The notes under the pieces are model-generated. The model saw only the letters and a list, made by a program, of their open reading frames with translations, ran no database searches and was not told the origin of the DNA. This document shows, one piece after another, positions 34,558 through 43,348 of a stretch of DNA of 64,000 nucleotides. Positions within the stretch are counted from its first letter, which is position 1, and every line of letters begins with the position of its first letter. Source of the DNA: Kitasatospora herbaricolor (lineage in GTDB: Bacteria; Actinomycetota; Actinomycetes; Streptomycetales; Streptomycetaceae); contig NZ_JAUSVA010000002.1 of NCBI RefSeq assembly GCF_030813695.1, forward strand, positions 5,208,001 to 5,272,000, in the 5' to 3' direction. The position numbers and the translations under genes were made by a program.

Positions 34558-34723
34558 GGCACCGACTGTACGGGCGGGTTTTGTCCGGTGCGTGGTGGTA
34601 ACGGCCGATTCGGGCCGACCGGGTGGCCGAGGTCCGGCGCCTGCTCGGCGTCGCCCGTCCGGCGGGTCCCGCGGGCCCGTCGCGGGCCCCGCCGGACGGG
34701 CGCGGGCCGGGGCGCGGGCCGGG

Positions 34724-35035
34724 TCAGCCGTTGGTCGGGCTCCGGCCGTCCGTCTCGCGCTCGGGGCCCCCGGCGGCGGAGGCGTCGGCGGCGGCCGCGC
34801 GGTCGCGGGCGATGGCCGCCCGGCGGGCCCGGCAGTACCAGAGGCCGATCAGGCCCAGGCCGGCGCCGGCCAGGCAGATCCACTGCCAGTCACCGCGCCC
34901 CTGGGCGGCGAGCGTGCCGTGGAAGGGGAGCAGCACCAGGAAGGCGACGAACCACAGGACCGTGCCGCCGCCGACGATGGCGACGTCGTTCGCCTCCAGG
35001 GGCGGGGGGGAGGGGCGCAGCGCGGTCTTCGGCAT
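34724..35035 (-). CDS. DUF2530 family small membrane protein
   Basis: A 103-residue protein starting PKTALRPSPPPLEANDVAIVGGGT. Two hydrophobic segments follow (VLWFVAFLVLLPF and WICLAGAGLGLIGLWYC), then a basic and acidic polar tail RRAAIARDRAAAADAS. The layout fits the actinobacterial DUF2530 family of unknown function. It sits alone between the P-type ATPase and the purine permease genes. Confidence 0.8.
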   Translation of the reverse strand: MPKTALRPSPPPLEANDVAIVGGGTVLWFVAFLVLLPFHGTLAAQGRGDWQWICLAGAGLGLIGLWYCRARRAAIARDRAAAADASAAGGPERETDGRSPTNG

Positions 35036-35302
35036 GGGCCCTAGAGTACGGCCGGCGTGGCGGTCCTGTGCAGCGCCCATCCGGCGGAGGATGATCGGAG
35101 AAGTGCCGGGCGCGATCGGTCCATGCCCACCTGAAGTGCGTTCTACGCGCGAAGATAGCGCGTGCACGACCAAGGTCCTCATACTTGGATCTCCGGCCGG
35201 CCCCGGCGTGTCGCCTTGACCACCCCCAGGTCCGCCCGGATCGCCCGGCCGCCGACGCTCGGGTGCACGCCCTCTCCTCCGCCCCCACCCGAGGATGCAC
35301 GT

Positions 35303-36760
35303 ATGCCAGTGGCCCAGCCGACCACCGAGTCGCCCGAGCCTTCCCCGACGACGCCGGCCCCCTCCGGCGCCCTCGACCGCTTCTTCAAGATCTCCGAGCG
35401 GGGCTCCAGCCTCTCCCGCGAGGTCCGCGGCGGTGTCGCCACCTTCTTCACGATGGCGTACATCCTGGTCCTGAACCCGATCATCCTGTCGAGCGCCGTC
35501 GACATGAACGGGCGGCACCTCGACAGTGCCCAGCTGGTCACCGCGACCGCCCTCACCGCGGCGCTGACCACCCTGCTGATGGGCGTGATCGGCAACGTCC
35601 CGATCGCCCTGGCGGCCGGCCTCGGCGTCAACACCATCGTCGCCCTCCAGCTCGCCCCCAGGATGACCTGGCCGGACGCGATGGGCATGGTCGTGCTGGC
35701 CGGCTTCGCGATCATGCTGCTGGTCGCCACCGGGCTCCGCGAGCGGGTGATGAACGCCGTGCCGCTCGGCCTGCGCAAGGCCATCGCCATCGGCATCGGC
35801 CTCTTCATCGTGCTGGTCGGCCTGGTCGACTCCGGCTTCGTCAGCCGGATCCCGGACGCGGCCCACACCACCGTCCCGCTCCAGCTCGGCAGCAACGGGC
35901 ACCTCAACGGCTGGCCGGTGCTGGTCTTCATCCTCGGCCTGCTGCTGACCCTCGTCCTGCTGGTCCGCAAGGTGCCCGGCGCGATCCTGATCAGCATCGT
36001 GGTGATGACCGGCGTCGCGCTGGTGATCGACAAGCTCGCCGACATCCCCGCGATGAGCTGGGGCCTGACCGTCCCGGCCTGGCCGGGCAACCCGGTCGCC
36101 GCGCCCGACTTCGGACTGGTCGGCGAGGTCAGCCTGTTCGGCGGCTTCGGCAAGGTCGGCATCCTGACCGGCATCCTGTTCGTCTTCACCGTCCTGATGA
36201 GCTGCTTCTTCGACGCGATGGGCACCATCCTCGGCGTCGCCGACGAGGCGCACCTGCTGGACCGCAACGGCGACCTGCCGGGCATCAACAAGATCCTGAT
36301 GGTCGACGGCATCGCCACCGCCGCCGGCGGCGCCACCTCCGCCTCCGCCAACACCTGCTTCGTCGAGTCCACCGCCGGCGTCGGCGAGGGCGCCCGCACC
36401 GGCTTCGCCTCGATCGTCACCGGCGGGCTGTTCGCCGTGGCGCTGTTCCTCACCCCGCTGGCCACCATGGTGCCCGCCCAGGCCGCCACCCCGGCCCTGG
36501 TCACGGTCGGCTTCCTGATCCTCGCGAACTCCATCCGCGAGATCGACTGGAGCGACTACACCATCGCCATCCCGGCCTTCCTGACCATGGTGATGATGCC
36601 CTTCACCTACTCGATCACCAACGGCCTGGGCATCGGCTTCATCACCTTCTGCGTGCTGCGGGTGGCCGTCGGCCGGGGTCGTGAGGTCCCGGTGGCGATG
36701 TACGGCGTGGCGGCCGTCTTCGCCTTCTACTACCTGATGCCGGCCCTCGGGCTGCTCTGA
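35303..36760 (+). CDS. NCS2-family purine/nucleobase permease (AzgA-like)
   Basis: The start is the ATG at 35303 after GAGGA; the longer frame upstream is not conserved-looking. The 485-residue protein has about 12-14 helices. Family motifs include GGVATFFTMAYILVLNPIILS, ALAAGLGVNTIVALQLAP, CFFDAMGTILGVADEA and ATAAGGATSASANTCFVES, which are typical of hypoxanthine/guanine/adenine permeases of the AzgA group. It imports purine bases across the membrane. A strong hairpin follows its stop codon. Confidence 0.92.
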   Translation: MPVAQPTTESPEPSPTTPAPSGALDRFFKISERGSSLSREVRGGVATFFTMAYILVLNPIILSSAVDMNGRHLDSAQLVTATALTAALTTLLMGVIGNVPIALAAGLGVNTIVALQLAPRMTWPDAMGMVVLAGFAIMLLVATGLRERVMNAVPLGLRKAIAIGIGLFIVLVGLVDSGFVSRIPDAAHTTVPLQLGSNGHLNGWPVLVFILGLLLTLVLLVRKVPGAILISIVVMTGVALVIDKLADIPAMSWGLTVPAWPGNPVAAPDFGLVGEVSLFGGFGKVGILTGILFVFTVLMSCFFDAMGTILGVADEAHLLDRNGDLPGINKILMVDGIATAAGGATSASANTCFVESTAGVGEGARTGFASIVTGGLFAVALFLTPLATMVPAQAATPALVTVGFLILANSIREIDWSDYTIAIPAFLTMVMMPFTYSITNGLGIGFITFCVLRVAVGRGREVPVAMYGVAAVFAFYYLMPALGLL

Positions 36761-36806
36761 CCCACCCCGCCGTGCCCGGGCCGCCCCCGCGCCCGGCCGG
36801 TACGCA

Positions 36807-36847
36807 GGACGGGCCCCACCGCGTGTGCGCAGCGGTGGGGCCCGTCC
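36807..36847 (+). terminator. Strong terminator after the NCS2 permease
   Basis: A 16-bp perfect inverted repeat (36807-36822 with 36832-36847) and a nine-base loop lie 47 bases after the permease stop. There is no U tract. It should separate the permease from the sigma factor gene. Confidence 0.8.
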
Positions 36848-36948
36848 GCGTCCGGGCCCGGGGCCCCGCCCAACTGTGCGAACTTTCGGCCGCGGTCGTC
36901 CTTCCGGTGATCTACTGCAAGGACCCTCAGGCGGAAGGAACGCGACAG

Positions 36949-37833
36949 GTGGACGAGAGCGACGTGCTGGCCGAGCGGTTCGAGGAGCACCGGTCGCATC
37001 TACGGGCCGTGGCCTACCGGATGCTCGGCTCCCTCGGCGAGGCCGACGACGCCGTCCAGGAGACCTGGCTGCGGCTCGGCCGGACGGACGTCACCGAGGT
37101 GCAGAACCTCGGCGGCTGGCTGACCACGGTGGTGGCGCGGATCTGCCTGAGCGGGCTGCGCCGGCGCGCGCAGCGCCGCGAGGACCCGCTGGAGGTGCGG
37201 ATGCCGGATCCGGTCGTCCGCCGCGAGGACGCGCTGGACCCGGAGCACGAGGTGCTGCTGGCCGACTCGGTCGGGCTGGCGCTGCTGGTGGTGCTGGAGT
37301 CGCTGACACCGGCCGAGCGGATCGCCTTCGTGCTGCACGACATGTTCGCGGTGCCCTTCGACGAGATCGCCCCGATGATCGAGAAGTCCTCCGCCGCGAC
37401 CAGGCAGCTGGCGAGCCGGGCCCGTCGCCGCGTGCAGGGGCAGGCCCCCGCGCCGGACCCGGACCGGGCCCGGCAGCGCGAGGTGGTCGCCGCGTTCTTC
37501 GCCGCCTCCCGGGACGGCGACTTCGACGCGCTGGTCGCGGTGCTCGACCCGGACGTGGTGCTGCGGTCCGACGGCGGCGGACTGCGGGCCCGCCGCACGG
37601 TCCGGCTCGACGGTGCGCGGACGGTGGCCTCGCAGGCGCTCACCTTCCGCAAGCTGTCCCCGTTCGTCCGCCCGGCGCTGGTCAACGGGGCGGCGGGAGT
37701 GGTGGTGGCCGCGGCCGGCCGGGCGATGTCCGTGATGGCCTTCACCGTCACCGGCGGCCGGATCGTCGCCATCGACGTGATCGCGGACCCGGACCGGCTC
37801 GGCAGGATCGACCTCGCGGGCCTCGAAGCCTGA
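36949..37833 (+). CDS. sigJ: ECF-type RNA polymerase sigma factor, SigJ group (ECF41-like)
   Basis: The GTG start at 36949 follows GGAAGGAA. The 294-residue protein has sigma region 2 (FEEHRSHLRAVAYRMLGSLGEADDAVQETWLRL), region 4 (LTPAERIAFVLHDMFAVPFDEIAPMIEKSSAATRQLASRARRRV, spread over about residues 120-165) and a C-terminal SnoaL/NTF2-like domain from about residue 180 (REVVAAFFAASRDGDFDALVAVLDPDVVL). That fused domain is the mark of ECF41/SigJ factors, whose activity it modulates. No adjacent COE/CMD-type partner gene, normal for ECF41, is visible, so its target is open. Confidence 0.88.
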   Translation: MDESDVLAERFEEHRSHLRAVAYRMLGSLGEADDAVQETWLRLGRTDVTEVQNLGGWLTTVVARICLSGLRRRAQRREDPLEVRMPDPVVRREDALDPEHEVLLADSVGLALLVVLESLTPAERIAFVLHDMFAVPFDEIAPMIEKSSAATRQLASRARRRVQGQAPAPDPDRARQREVVAAFFAASRDGDFDALVAVLDPDVVLRSDGGGLRARRTVRLDGARTVASQALTFRKLSPFVRPALVNGAAGVVVAAAGRAMSVMAFTVTGGRIVAIDVIADPDRLGRIDLAGLEA

Positions 37834-37843
37834 GGCGGTGCCC

Positions 37844-37912
37844 CGGCACCCCCGGCGCCGGGGGTGCCGCGGCCGGAACGCCGTCGGGCCCCGCAGCGGC
37901 GGGGCCCGACGG
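37844..37912. terminator. Double hairpin between sigJ and the phosphatidyltransferase gene
   Basis: Two perfect stems lie in tandem: 13 bp at 37844-37856/37857-37869 (loop taken from its centre) and 14 bp at 37881-37894/37899-37912 with a four-base loop. The genes on both sides are convergent, so each may use one hairpin. Confidence 0.8.
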
Positions 37913-37939
37913 TGGTCGGGCCCGCAGGCCCGTGCGGCG

Positions 37940-38704
37940 TTACTTCTTGAGTCGCGAGGAGGCGACGATCGAGACGATGTGCGCCGGGACCAGTACCCAC
38001 ACGACGGCGGTGACGACGGCGACCGCGATCCTCGTGGCGGTGAGGCCGCCGAGCGCGAGATCGGCCAGGGCCGCGACCAGCAGCAGCAGGGTGCACTCGA
38101 TCCCGTTGCAGAGACGGTGGATCCCGACGGCCGAGGCGAGCCGGCGGACCCGGGCCAGACCGGAGGAGCGCGGGACCACCGAGGCGTCGGTGGCCTTCGC
38201 CAGGCCGCTGTCGGCCCGGGCCACGTGGACCAGGTCCGAGGAGGCCTTGAGGATCAGCACGCCGATCGCCGCGGCCAGGCCGGCCACCAGGTAGGGGCCG
38301 AGGTGCAGCGAGGAGGCCCGGCAGCCCATGCCGATCATCACGGCGGCGTCCGCGAGGTAGGCGCCGAGGCGGTCCAGGTAGACGCCGAGCGGGCTGTACT
38401 GCTTGCGCCACCTGGCGACCTCGCCGTCCACGCAGTCCAGCAGCAGGTAGAGCTGCATGAACAGCACGGACAGCACCGCCCCGCCGATGCCGGGGACCAG
38501 CAGGGCGGCCCCGGAGAGCACGCCCGCCACCACCATCACGCCGGTGATCTGGTTCGGCGACCAGCGGGTGTCGAGCAGGAGGCGGGTGATCCGCAGTGAG
38601 ACGGAGCGCATGTAGAGGCGGCCGGCCCAGTGCTCCGCCCGGCTGTCGAGCTTGCCGGGCGGGTGGACGACCCCGCGCAGTTCTTCGAGTTGGACCCTGG
38701 TCAT
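37940..38704 (-). CDS. CDP-alcohol phosphatidyltransferase family protein
   Basis: A 254-residue integral membrane protein with the family motif D-x2-D-G-x2-A-R-x8-G-x3-D-x3-D, seen as LLDCVDGEVARWRKQYSPLG followed by VYLDRLGAYLAD. About six helices are present, preceded by a soluble N-terminus (residues 1-40) that ends in SRAEHWAGRLYMRSVSLR. Such enzymes transfer a phosphoalcohol from CDP to an alcohol in phospholipid or inositol-phosphate synthesis. The substrate is not assignable. The start ATG at 38704 is preceded by no strong SD. Confidence 0.88.
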   Translation of the reverse strand: MTRVQLEELRGVVHPPGKLDSRAEHWAGRLYMRSVSLRITRLLLDTRWSPNQITGVMVVAGVLSGAALLVPGIGGAVLSVLFMQLYLLLDCVDGEVARWRKQYSPLGVYLDRLGAYLADAAVMIGMGCRASSLHLGPYLVAGLAAAIGVLILKASSDLVHVARADSGLAKATDASVVPRSSGLARVRRLASAVGIHRLCNGIECTLLLLVAALADLALGGLTATRIAVAVVTAVVWVLVPAHIVSIVASSRLKK

Positions 38705-38968
38705 GCTGTCTCCGTGGCTGGCTCGGGCGCACCCGTGCGGCTGATTCGGCCGGGTGTGCGATCACACGCAAGCGCACGGTACGGCGTCAGCGCAAACGGC
38801 CGGCGGGCGGGTGCGCGGCCGGGCCGGCCGCCCCCGGGGCCGCGGGCCCGGCGGGGTCGCCCGACCGGTGCCGCACGGCCCGCGGGGCCGATCTCCAACC
38901 AAGGTTCTGTGTAGCCCAGTTGGTGGTGGGCATACTGCCTGGACGGGAGACGGGGAGGGGCTTTCGCG

Positions 38969-39892
38969 ATGGTCCAAGAGGATCCACCGGGGACGGACGA
39001 GGCACGGCTGCTGCCGGAGCCGTTCTGGACGGCGGACAAGGCGTCGCTGCAGGGGCAGCGGCAGACACTGCGCTGGTACCGGGGGCAGATCGTGATGCTG
39101 GTGGTCGCGGCGGTGGTGAGCACCGTGCCGGGGCCCAGCCACCGCGGGGACGCGGACGTCACACCGCTGTTCTCGGTCGCGGCGTTCCTGGCGGCCGGCT
39201 ACTTCTGGTTCCGGCTGCGCCAGAACAACCCGCAGGGGCGTTGGTACGAGGCGCGGGCGGCGGCGGAGTCGGTCAAGACGCTGGCGTGGAAGTACACCGT
39301 GCGGGCCCGGCCGTTCGACGGGCCGGCGGACTCCGCCGAGGTGGAGCGCGGCTACCTGCTGCAGGTCGCCGACGTGCTGAAGGCCTTCGAGGACCCGTCC
39401 GTTGTCCCGCCGGGGACGGTGCCCGAGATCACCCCGGAGATGCGCCGGGTACGGGCGGCCGGGCTGACCGAGCGTCGCACCCTGTACCTGCGGGCCCGGG
39501 TGGAGGGGCAGCGGACCTGGTACCGGGCACGGGCGGACGCCTGCGAGTCGCAGTCGGTCTCCTGGGGGCTGGCCACCGTCGCGCTGATCATCGTGGGCGG
39601 GGCCGCGGCGGTGGCGCAGGCGATGGGCGCGCTGCCGGTGCACATCTTCGGGGCCTGCTCGGCGGCGGCCGCCTCGGTGATCGCCTGGACCCAGCTGAAG
39701 CAGCTCCGGCCGCTGGCCTCCGCGTACCAGTTGGCCGCCCGTGAGCTGGAGAACGTCGGGAACCAGCTCTCCGACCTGGACCTGAAGCGCCCGGACGCCG
39801 AGACCCACTGGGCCTCGCTGGCGGCCGAGGCGGAGGACGCGGTCTCCCGGGAGCACACCACCTGGCGGGCCCGGCGGGCCTTCCCGCGCTGA
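38969..39892 (+). CDS. DUF4231 domain membrane protein (SLATT-like)
   Basis: A 307-residue protein starting after GGAGGGG. Two pairs of hydrophobic segments occur: IVMLVVAAVVSTV with LFSVAAFLAAGYFWF, and VSWGLATVALIIVGGAAAVAQAM with IFGACSAAAASVIAW. Each pair is next to an Arg/Tyr-rich helix such as RRTLYLRARVEGQRTWYRARAD. This doubled layout is the SLATT/DUF4231 arrangement. SLATT proteins are proposed pore-forming effectors in conflict systems; a stand-alone one in a streptomycete chromosome need not be defensive. It is not in an operon. Confidence 0.75.
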   Translation: MVQEDPPGTDEARLLPEPFWTADKASLQGQRQTLRWYRGQIVMLVVAAVVSTVPGPSHRGDADVTPLFSVAAFLAAGYFWFRLRQNNPQGRWYEARAAAESVKTLAWKYTVRARPFDGPADSAEVERGYLLQVADVLKAFEDPSVVPPGTVPEITPEMRRVRAAGLTERRTLYLRARVEGQRTWYRARADACESQSVSWGLATVALIIVGGAAAVAQAMGALPVHIFGACSAAAASVIAWTQLKQLRPLASAYQLAARELENVGNQLSDLDLKRPDAETHWASLAAEAEDAVSREHTTWRARRAFPR

Positions 39893-40238
39893 GCCGAGCC
39901 GCCCCCCCCGGGGGGCGGCTCGCGGCGGAAGGCCCGCCCCCTCCGGTGGCGGTACGGGGGAGATTCGGCAGGCGGCGCGGGTGTTTGGTCGTGCCCGTGT
40001 GCAGGGTGCGTGAGAGTCGGGCGAGGGTGTACTTCCGGCCACCCTTGCGTGTGCATGCCCATGGTTGGATCGGGGCGGTCGGGCCCGGAACCACCGGGGT
40101 GCCCCGACCCGTGCCGGGGGGCATGGCCGTTCACGGGCCTCGCCACCGGCCTTCCGCCGTGGCGGGCACCGTGCGCACCCACCGGCCGGCCCCTCACGCG
40201 ACCGCGACAGCATCTCAGGTACCTGGCCGGAGGGCACC
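39893..40238. other. Gap before the hypX gene
   Basis: 346 bases holding the terminator described above and then a moderately GC-rich stretch with several g/t-rich runs (gtgtttggtcgtgcccgtgtg). No gene of its own could be supported. The TTG start of hypX and its GGAGG lie at the end. Its promoter is presumably in the last 200 bases. Confidence 0.4.
39894..39919 (+). terminator. Terminator after the DUF4231 gene
   Basis: gagccgcccccc / ggggggcggctc forms a 12-bp perfect stem overlapping the first bases after the stop codon, with a very small loop. It is followed by a long gap, so it probably ends the DUF4231 transcript. Confidence 0.75.
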
Positions 40239-41951
40239 TTGCGCATTCTTCTGATCGCCAGCGCGTTCAACAGCCTGACCCAGCGCGTGCACACCGAACT
40301 ACGCGAGCGCGGCCACACCGTGGCCGTCGAGCTGGCCCTGGGCGACGACGCGGTGCGCGCGGCCGTCGCCCGGACCGACCCCGACCTGATCGTCTGCCCG
40401 ATGCTCACCAGGGCCGTTCCGCAGGACGTCTGGTCGACCAGGACCGTCCTGATCGTGCACCCCGGCCCCAAGGGCGACCGGGGCCCGTCCTCGCTGGACT
40501 GGGCGATCCACGAGGACGCCGAGGAGTGGGGCGTCACCGTCCTGCAGGCCGTCGAGGAGATGGACGCCGGCGACATCTGGGCGTCCGTGGACCTCGCCGT
40601 CGAGCGCTGCGGCAAGAGCGAGCTGTACCGCGGCGAGGTCGCCGACGCGGCCGTCGACGCCGTCCTGCTGGCGGTGCAGCGCCACGCCGGCGGGCTGTTC
40701 ACCCCCGACCCGCTGGACTACGACCGCCCCGACGTCCGGGGGCGCCTGCGGCCCTACCACGCCCAGGAGTTCCGCCGGATCGACTGGGCCGCCGACGACA
40801 CCGCCACGGTGCTGCGCAAGCTGCGCTCCGCGGACTCGCAGCCCGGCGTCCTGGACGAGATGTTCGGCCGGGAGTACTTCCTGCACGGCGGCCACCCCGA
40901 GGACCGGCTGCGCGGCTCCAGGCCCGGCGCCGTGATCGCCACCCGGGACGGCGCGATCTGCCGGGCCACCACCGACGGCGCGGTGTGGATCCCGCAGCTG
41001 CGCCCGCGCCGGACCCCGGGCGGCCCGGCCACCTACAAGCTGCCGGCCACGACGGTGCTCCGCGGGCTGCTCACGGCCGTCCGCGAGGTGCCGGTGAGCC
41101 CGGCCGACGCGGCCGGCCGGCAGACCTGGTCGGAGATCCGCTACCGGGAGCAGGGCGATGCCGGGTTCCTCGAATTCTCCTTCGCCGGCGGCGCGATGAG
41201 CACGGACCAGTGCCGCCGGCTGCTGGCCGCCTACCAGGAGGCGGCCGAGCGGCCGACCTCGGTGCTGGTCCTCGGCGCCGCCCGCGACTTCTTCTCCAAC
41301 GGCATCCACCTCAACGTGATCGAGGCCGCACCCTTCCCCGCGCTGGAGTCCTGGGACAACATCAACGCGATGGACGACCTGGTCGAGGCGGTGCTCACCA
41401 CCACGGACAAGATCACCGTCTCGGCGCTGGCCGGCAACGCGGCGGCGGGCGGACTGATGCTGGCGCTGGCCGCCGACGAGGTCTGGTGCCGCGACTCGGC
41501 GGTGCTCAACCCGCACTACCGCCTGATGGGTCTGCACGGCTCCGAGTACTGGACGTACACCCTGCCGCGCCGGGTCGGCGCCGAGCAGGCCGGCCGGCTC
41601 ACCTCGGCCGCGCTGCCGGTCGGCGCCGCCGAGGCCGCCCGGCTCGGCCTGGTCGACCGGACGGCCGGCGGGGACGCGGCCGGGTTCCGCCGCTGGGTGC
41701 TCGCGGAGGCCACCGAGCTGGCCGGTTCGGCCGAACTGACCGGCCGGCTGGTGGAGAAGAAGCGCCGGCGGGCCGAGGACGAGGAGGCCAAGCCGCTCGC
41801 CGAGTACCGGGCCGAGGAACTGCGGGAGATGCACCGCAACTTCTACGGCCGCGGCGAGGCGTACCACGAGCTGCGTCGCGCCTTCGTGCACAAGGTCTGC
41901 CCGGTTCGTACGCCGGAGCACCTGACCGAACTCCTCGCCCGCGAGTCCTGA
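40239..41951 (+). CDS. hypX: HypX/HoxX-type hydrogenase maturation protein
   Basis: The TTG start at 40239 is five bases after GGAGG and gives 570 residues. The N-terminal half (about 1-250) is a formyl-transferase domain (RILLIASAFNSLTQRVHTEL, DLIVCPMLTRAVP, VLIVHPGPKGDRGPSSLDWA). The C-terminal half (about 280-560) is an enoyl-CoA-hydratase/crotonase domain (VLVLGAARDFFSNGIHLNVI, SALAGNAAAGGLMLALAADEV). HypX makes CO from formyl-tetrahydrofolate for the Fe(CO)(CN)2 centre of O2-tolerant [NiFe] hydrogenases. No hydrogenase or hyp gene is in the window, so it is an orphan here. Confidence 0.9.
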   Translation: MRILLIASAFNSLTQRVHTELRERGHTVAVELALGDDAVRAAVARTDPDLIVCPMLTRAVPQDVWSTRTVLIVHPGPKGDRGPSSLDWAIHEDAEEWGVTVLQAVEEMDAGDIWASVDLAVERCGKSELYRGEVADAAVDAVLLAVQRHAGGLFTPDPLDYDRPDVRGRLRPYHAQEFRRIDWAADDTATVLRKLRSADSQPGVLDEMFGREYFLHGGHPEDRLRGSRPGAVIATRDGAICRATTDGAVWIPQLRPRRTPGGPATYKLPATTVLRGLLTAVREVPVSPADAAGRQTWSEIRYREQGDAGFLEFSFAGGAMSTDQCRRLLAAYQEAAERPTSVLVLGAARDFFSNGIHLNVIEAAPFPALESWDNINAMDDLVEAVLTTTDKITVSALAGNAAAGGLMLALAADEVWCRDSAVLNPHYRLMGLHGSEYWTYTLPRRVGAEQAGRLTSAALPVGAAEAARLGLVDRTAGGDAAGFRRWVLAEATELAGSAELTGRLVEKKRRRAEDEEAKPLAEYRAEELREMHRNFYGRGEAYHELRRAFVHKVCPVRTPEHLTELLARES

Positions 41952-42034
41952 CCTGGCCGGCCTCGCGTCCCCGCGCCGGTTCCTGACCCGGAGTCGGACC
42001 GGAGCCGGCCCGACCACTCCCTGACGGCAGGCCA

Positions 42035-42072
42035 CCGGCCCCGACGGGACATCACGTCCCCGCCGGGGCCGG
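42035..42072. terminator. Hairpin between convergent hypX and MHYT genes
   Basis: ccggccccg (42035-42043) pairs with cggggccgg (42064-42072), and the enclosed bases contain a further short pairing (gacg / cgtc). The position between two convergent stop codons supports a bidirectional terminator. Confidence 0.6.
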
Positions 42073-42084
42073 CGGCCTGCCCGC

Positions 42085-42897
42085 TCAGCGGCCGGCGGCC
42101 GCCCGCTGCCTCGGCACCAGCCGCGGGGCCGGACCTGCGATCACCGGCTGCGCCGGGCGCACCCGGCCGGCGGTGCCGGGCTTGGTCGGCGCAGCCGCGA
42201 AGGCCAGCGCGCTGAAGAACACGTAGCAGCCCAGGCCGACGGCCAGCGGGAAGACGAACTGCAGTGCCAGCACACCGCCGTGGGACTCCTTGGCGCCGCT
42301 GAGGTGCACCGAGACCGCCGCCATGCCGGTGTAGTGCATCGCGCAGACCGCGACACCCATCACCGGAGCCGCCGCCAGCACCGCGAGGGTGCCCTTGATG
42401 TTCAGCGCGGCCCAGAGCGCCGCCGTCGCGGCCAGCACCGCGATCACCACGGAGGCGCCCACGGTGGCCTGGTGGTAGGCGATGTGGCCGGGCACCTCGA
42501 CCGCGGCCATGCCCATGTAGTGCATGGCCGCCACGCCCAGGCCGGTCGCCGCGCCGCCGGCCAGCAGGGAGCCGGTCCGGTTGCTGCTGTAGCCGACGAC
42601 GAAGATGCCGAGCCCCACCACCGCGATCGCGACGATCAGGCTGAGCACGGTGAGCGGCACGTCGTAGCGGATCTCGACGCCGGAGACGGAGAACCCCAGC
42701 ATCGCGATGAAGTGCATGGACCAGATGCCGGCGCCCAGCGACGTCGACGCGAACAGCAGCCAGTTGGCCTTGGTGCGCCCTTCGGACAGCAGCGCCCAGC
42801 GGGTGCCGCGCAGTGCGACGAAGGCTCCCAGGCAGGCGGTGAAGTACGAGAGGGCCGGTGTCACCCAGCCGTAGACGGCATGGTGGATCTCACCCAA
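42085..42897 (-). CDS. MHYT-domain sensor membrane protein
   Basis: The start is a TTG at 42897, close after GGGAG, giving 270 residues that begin MGEIHHAVYGWVTPALSY; the frame upstream of it is low-complexity. Seven helices carry the repeats SMHFIAML, AMHYMGMA and AMHYTGMA, which define the MHYT domain, a proposed copper-dependent sensor of O2, CO or NO. Unlike Pseudomonas MHYT proteins there is no GGDEF/EAL output domain; the C-terminus is a Pro/Arg-rich tail. Signalling role inferred from the family. Confidence 0.9.
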   Translation of the reverse strand: MGEIHHAVYGWVTPALSYFTACLGAFVALRGTRWALLSEGRTKANWLLFASTSLGAGIWSMHFIAMLGFSVSGVEIRYDVPLTVLSLIVAIAVVGLGIFVVGYSSNRTGSLLAGGAATGLGVAAMHYMGMAAVEVPGHIAYHQATVGASVVIAVLAATAALWAALNIKGTLAVLAAAPVMGVAVCAMHYTGMAAVSVHLSGAKESHGGVLALQFVFPLAVGLGCYVFFSALAFAAAPTKPGTAGRVRPAQPVIAGPAPRLVPRQRAAAGR

Positions 42898-43338
42898 GAG
42901 GATCTCCCTGGACGGAATGGGGAGCAGCGGGTCGCCAGGTCTCGGGCGGCCGGGCCGGCGGGTGAGGGGACGCTCGGCAGGTGCGTCAAGCGTGGAGGGG
43001 GGCGCGGGGTTCGCGCGAGTGGGCCGGGCCCGGGCAGGGAGCCTGGCTGCGGTGCCCCTGACAAGAGCGACAGTAGCCACTGCCGGGGGGTCGCACAACG
43101 GCCCCGTTTCGGGAGAAATGCCTGGTCAGAGGGTTCCTTCACGGGAGGATCAAGATGTCGGCACCAAGCTCTGACGCCGCCTCCGCAGGGCCCCCGTCCG
43201 GTCCGGACGGGGGCCGGTGGGTGCGCGGAGGCCGTGCGGAGGCCTCGCGGAGGTCCTACGGAGGCTTCGGGCCGGCCGGGCCGCGGGTGCGGTCAGCGGT
43301 CCTCCGGAGGCTTCGCGCCGGCCGGGCCGCGGGTGCGG
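42898..43338. other. Gap between the MHYT and VOC genes
   Basis: 441 bases. Moving away from the MHYT gene it contains its probable promoter, then a terminator-like hairpin and a tandem repeat that reaches into the VOC gene (both listed separately). I see no further gene. Confidence 0.45.
43189..43215 (-). terminator. Terminator downstream of the VOC gene
   Basis: ggcccccgtccg (43189-43200) pairs perfectly with cggacgggggcc (43204-43215) around a three-base loop. It lies about 125 bases beyond the VOC stop codon on the minus strand, after a tandem repeat. Confidence 0.65.
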
Positions 43339-43348
43339 TCAGCGGTCC
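43260..43348. repeat. Two-copy tandem repeat, period 46, overlapping the VOC 3' end
   Basis: A 43-base unit at 43260-43302 recurs at 43306-43348 with a single mismatch (g to c). The second copy contains the last ten bases of the VOC gene including its stop codon. It seems to be a local duplication of the gene's end and the adjacent spacer. A third, partial echo (gcggaggtcctacggagg) precedes it. Confidence 0.8.

Noticed and set aside
43260..43348. Possible CRISPR-like repeats
   Set aside because: Only two copies, adjacent without unique spacers, overlapping a gene end, and no cas genes nearby.
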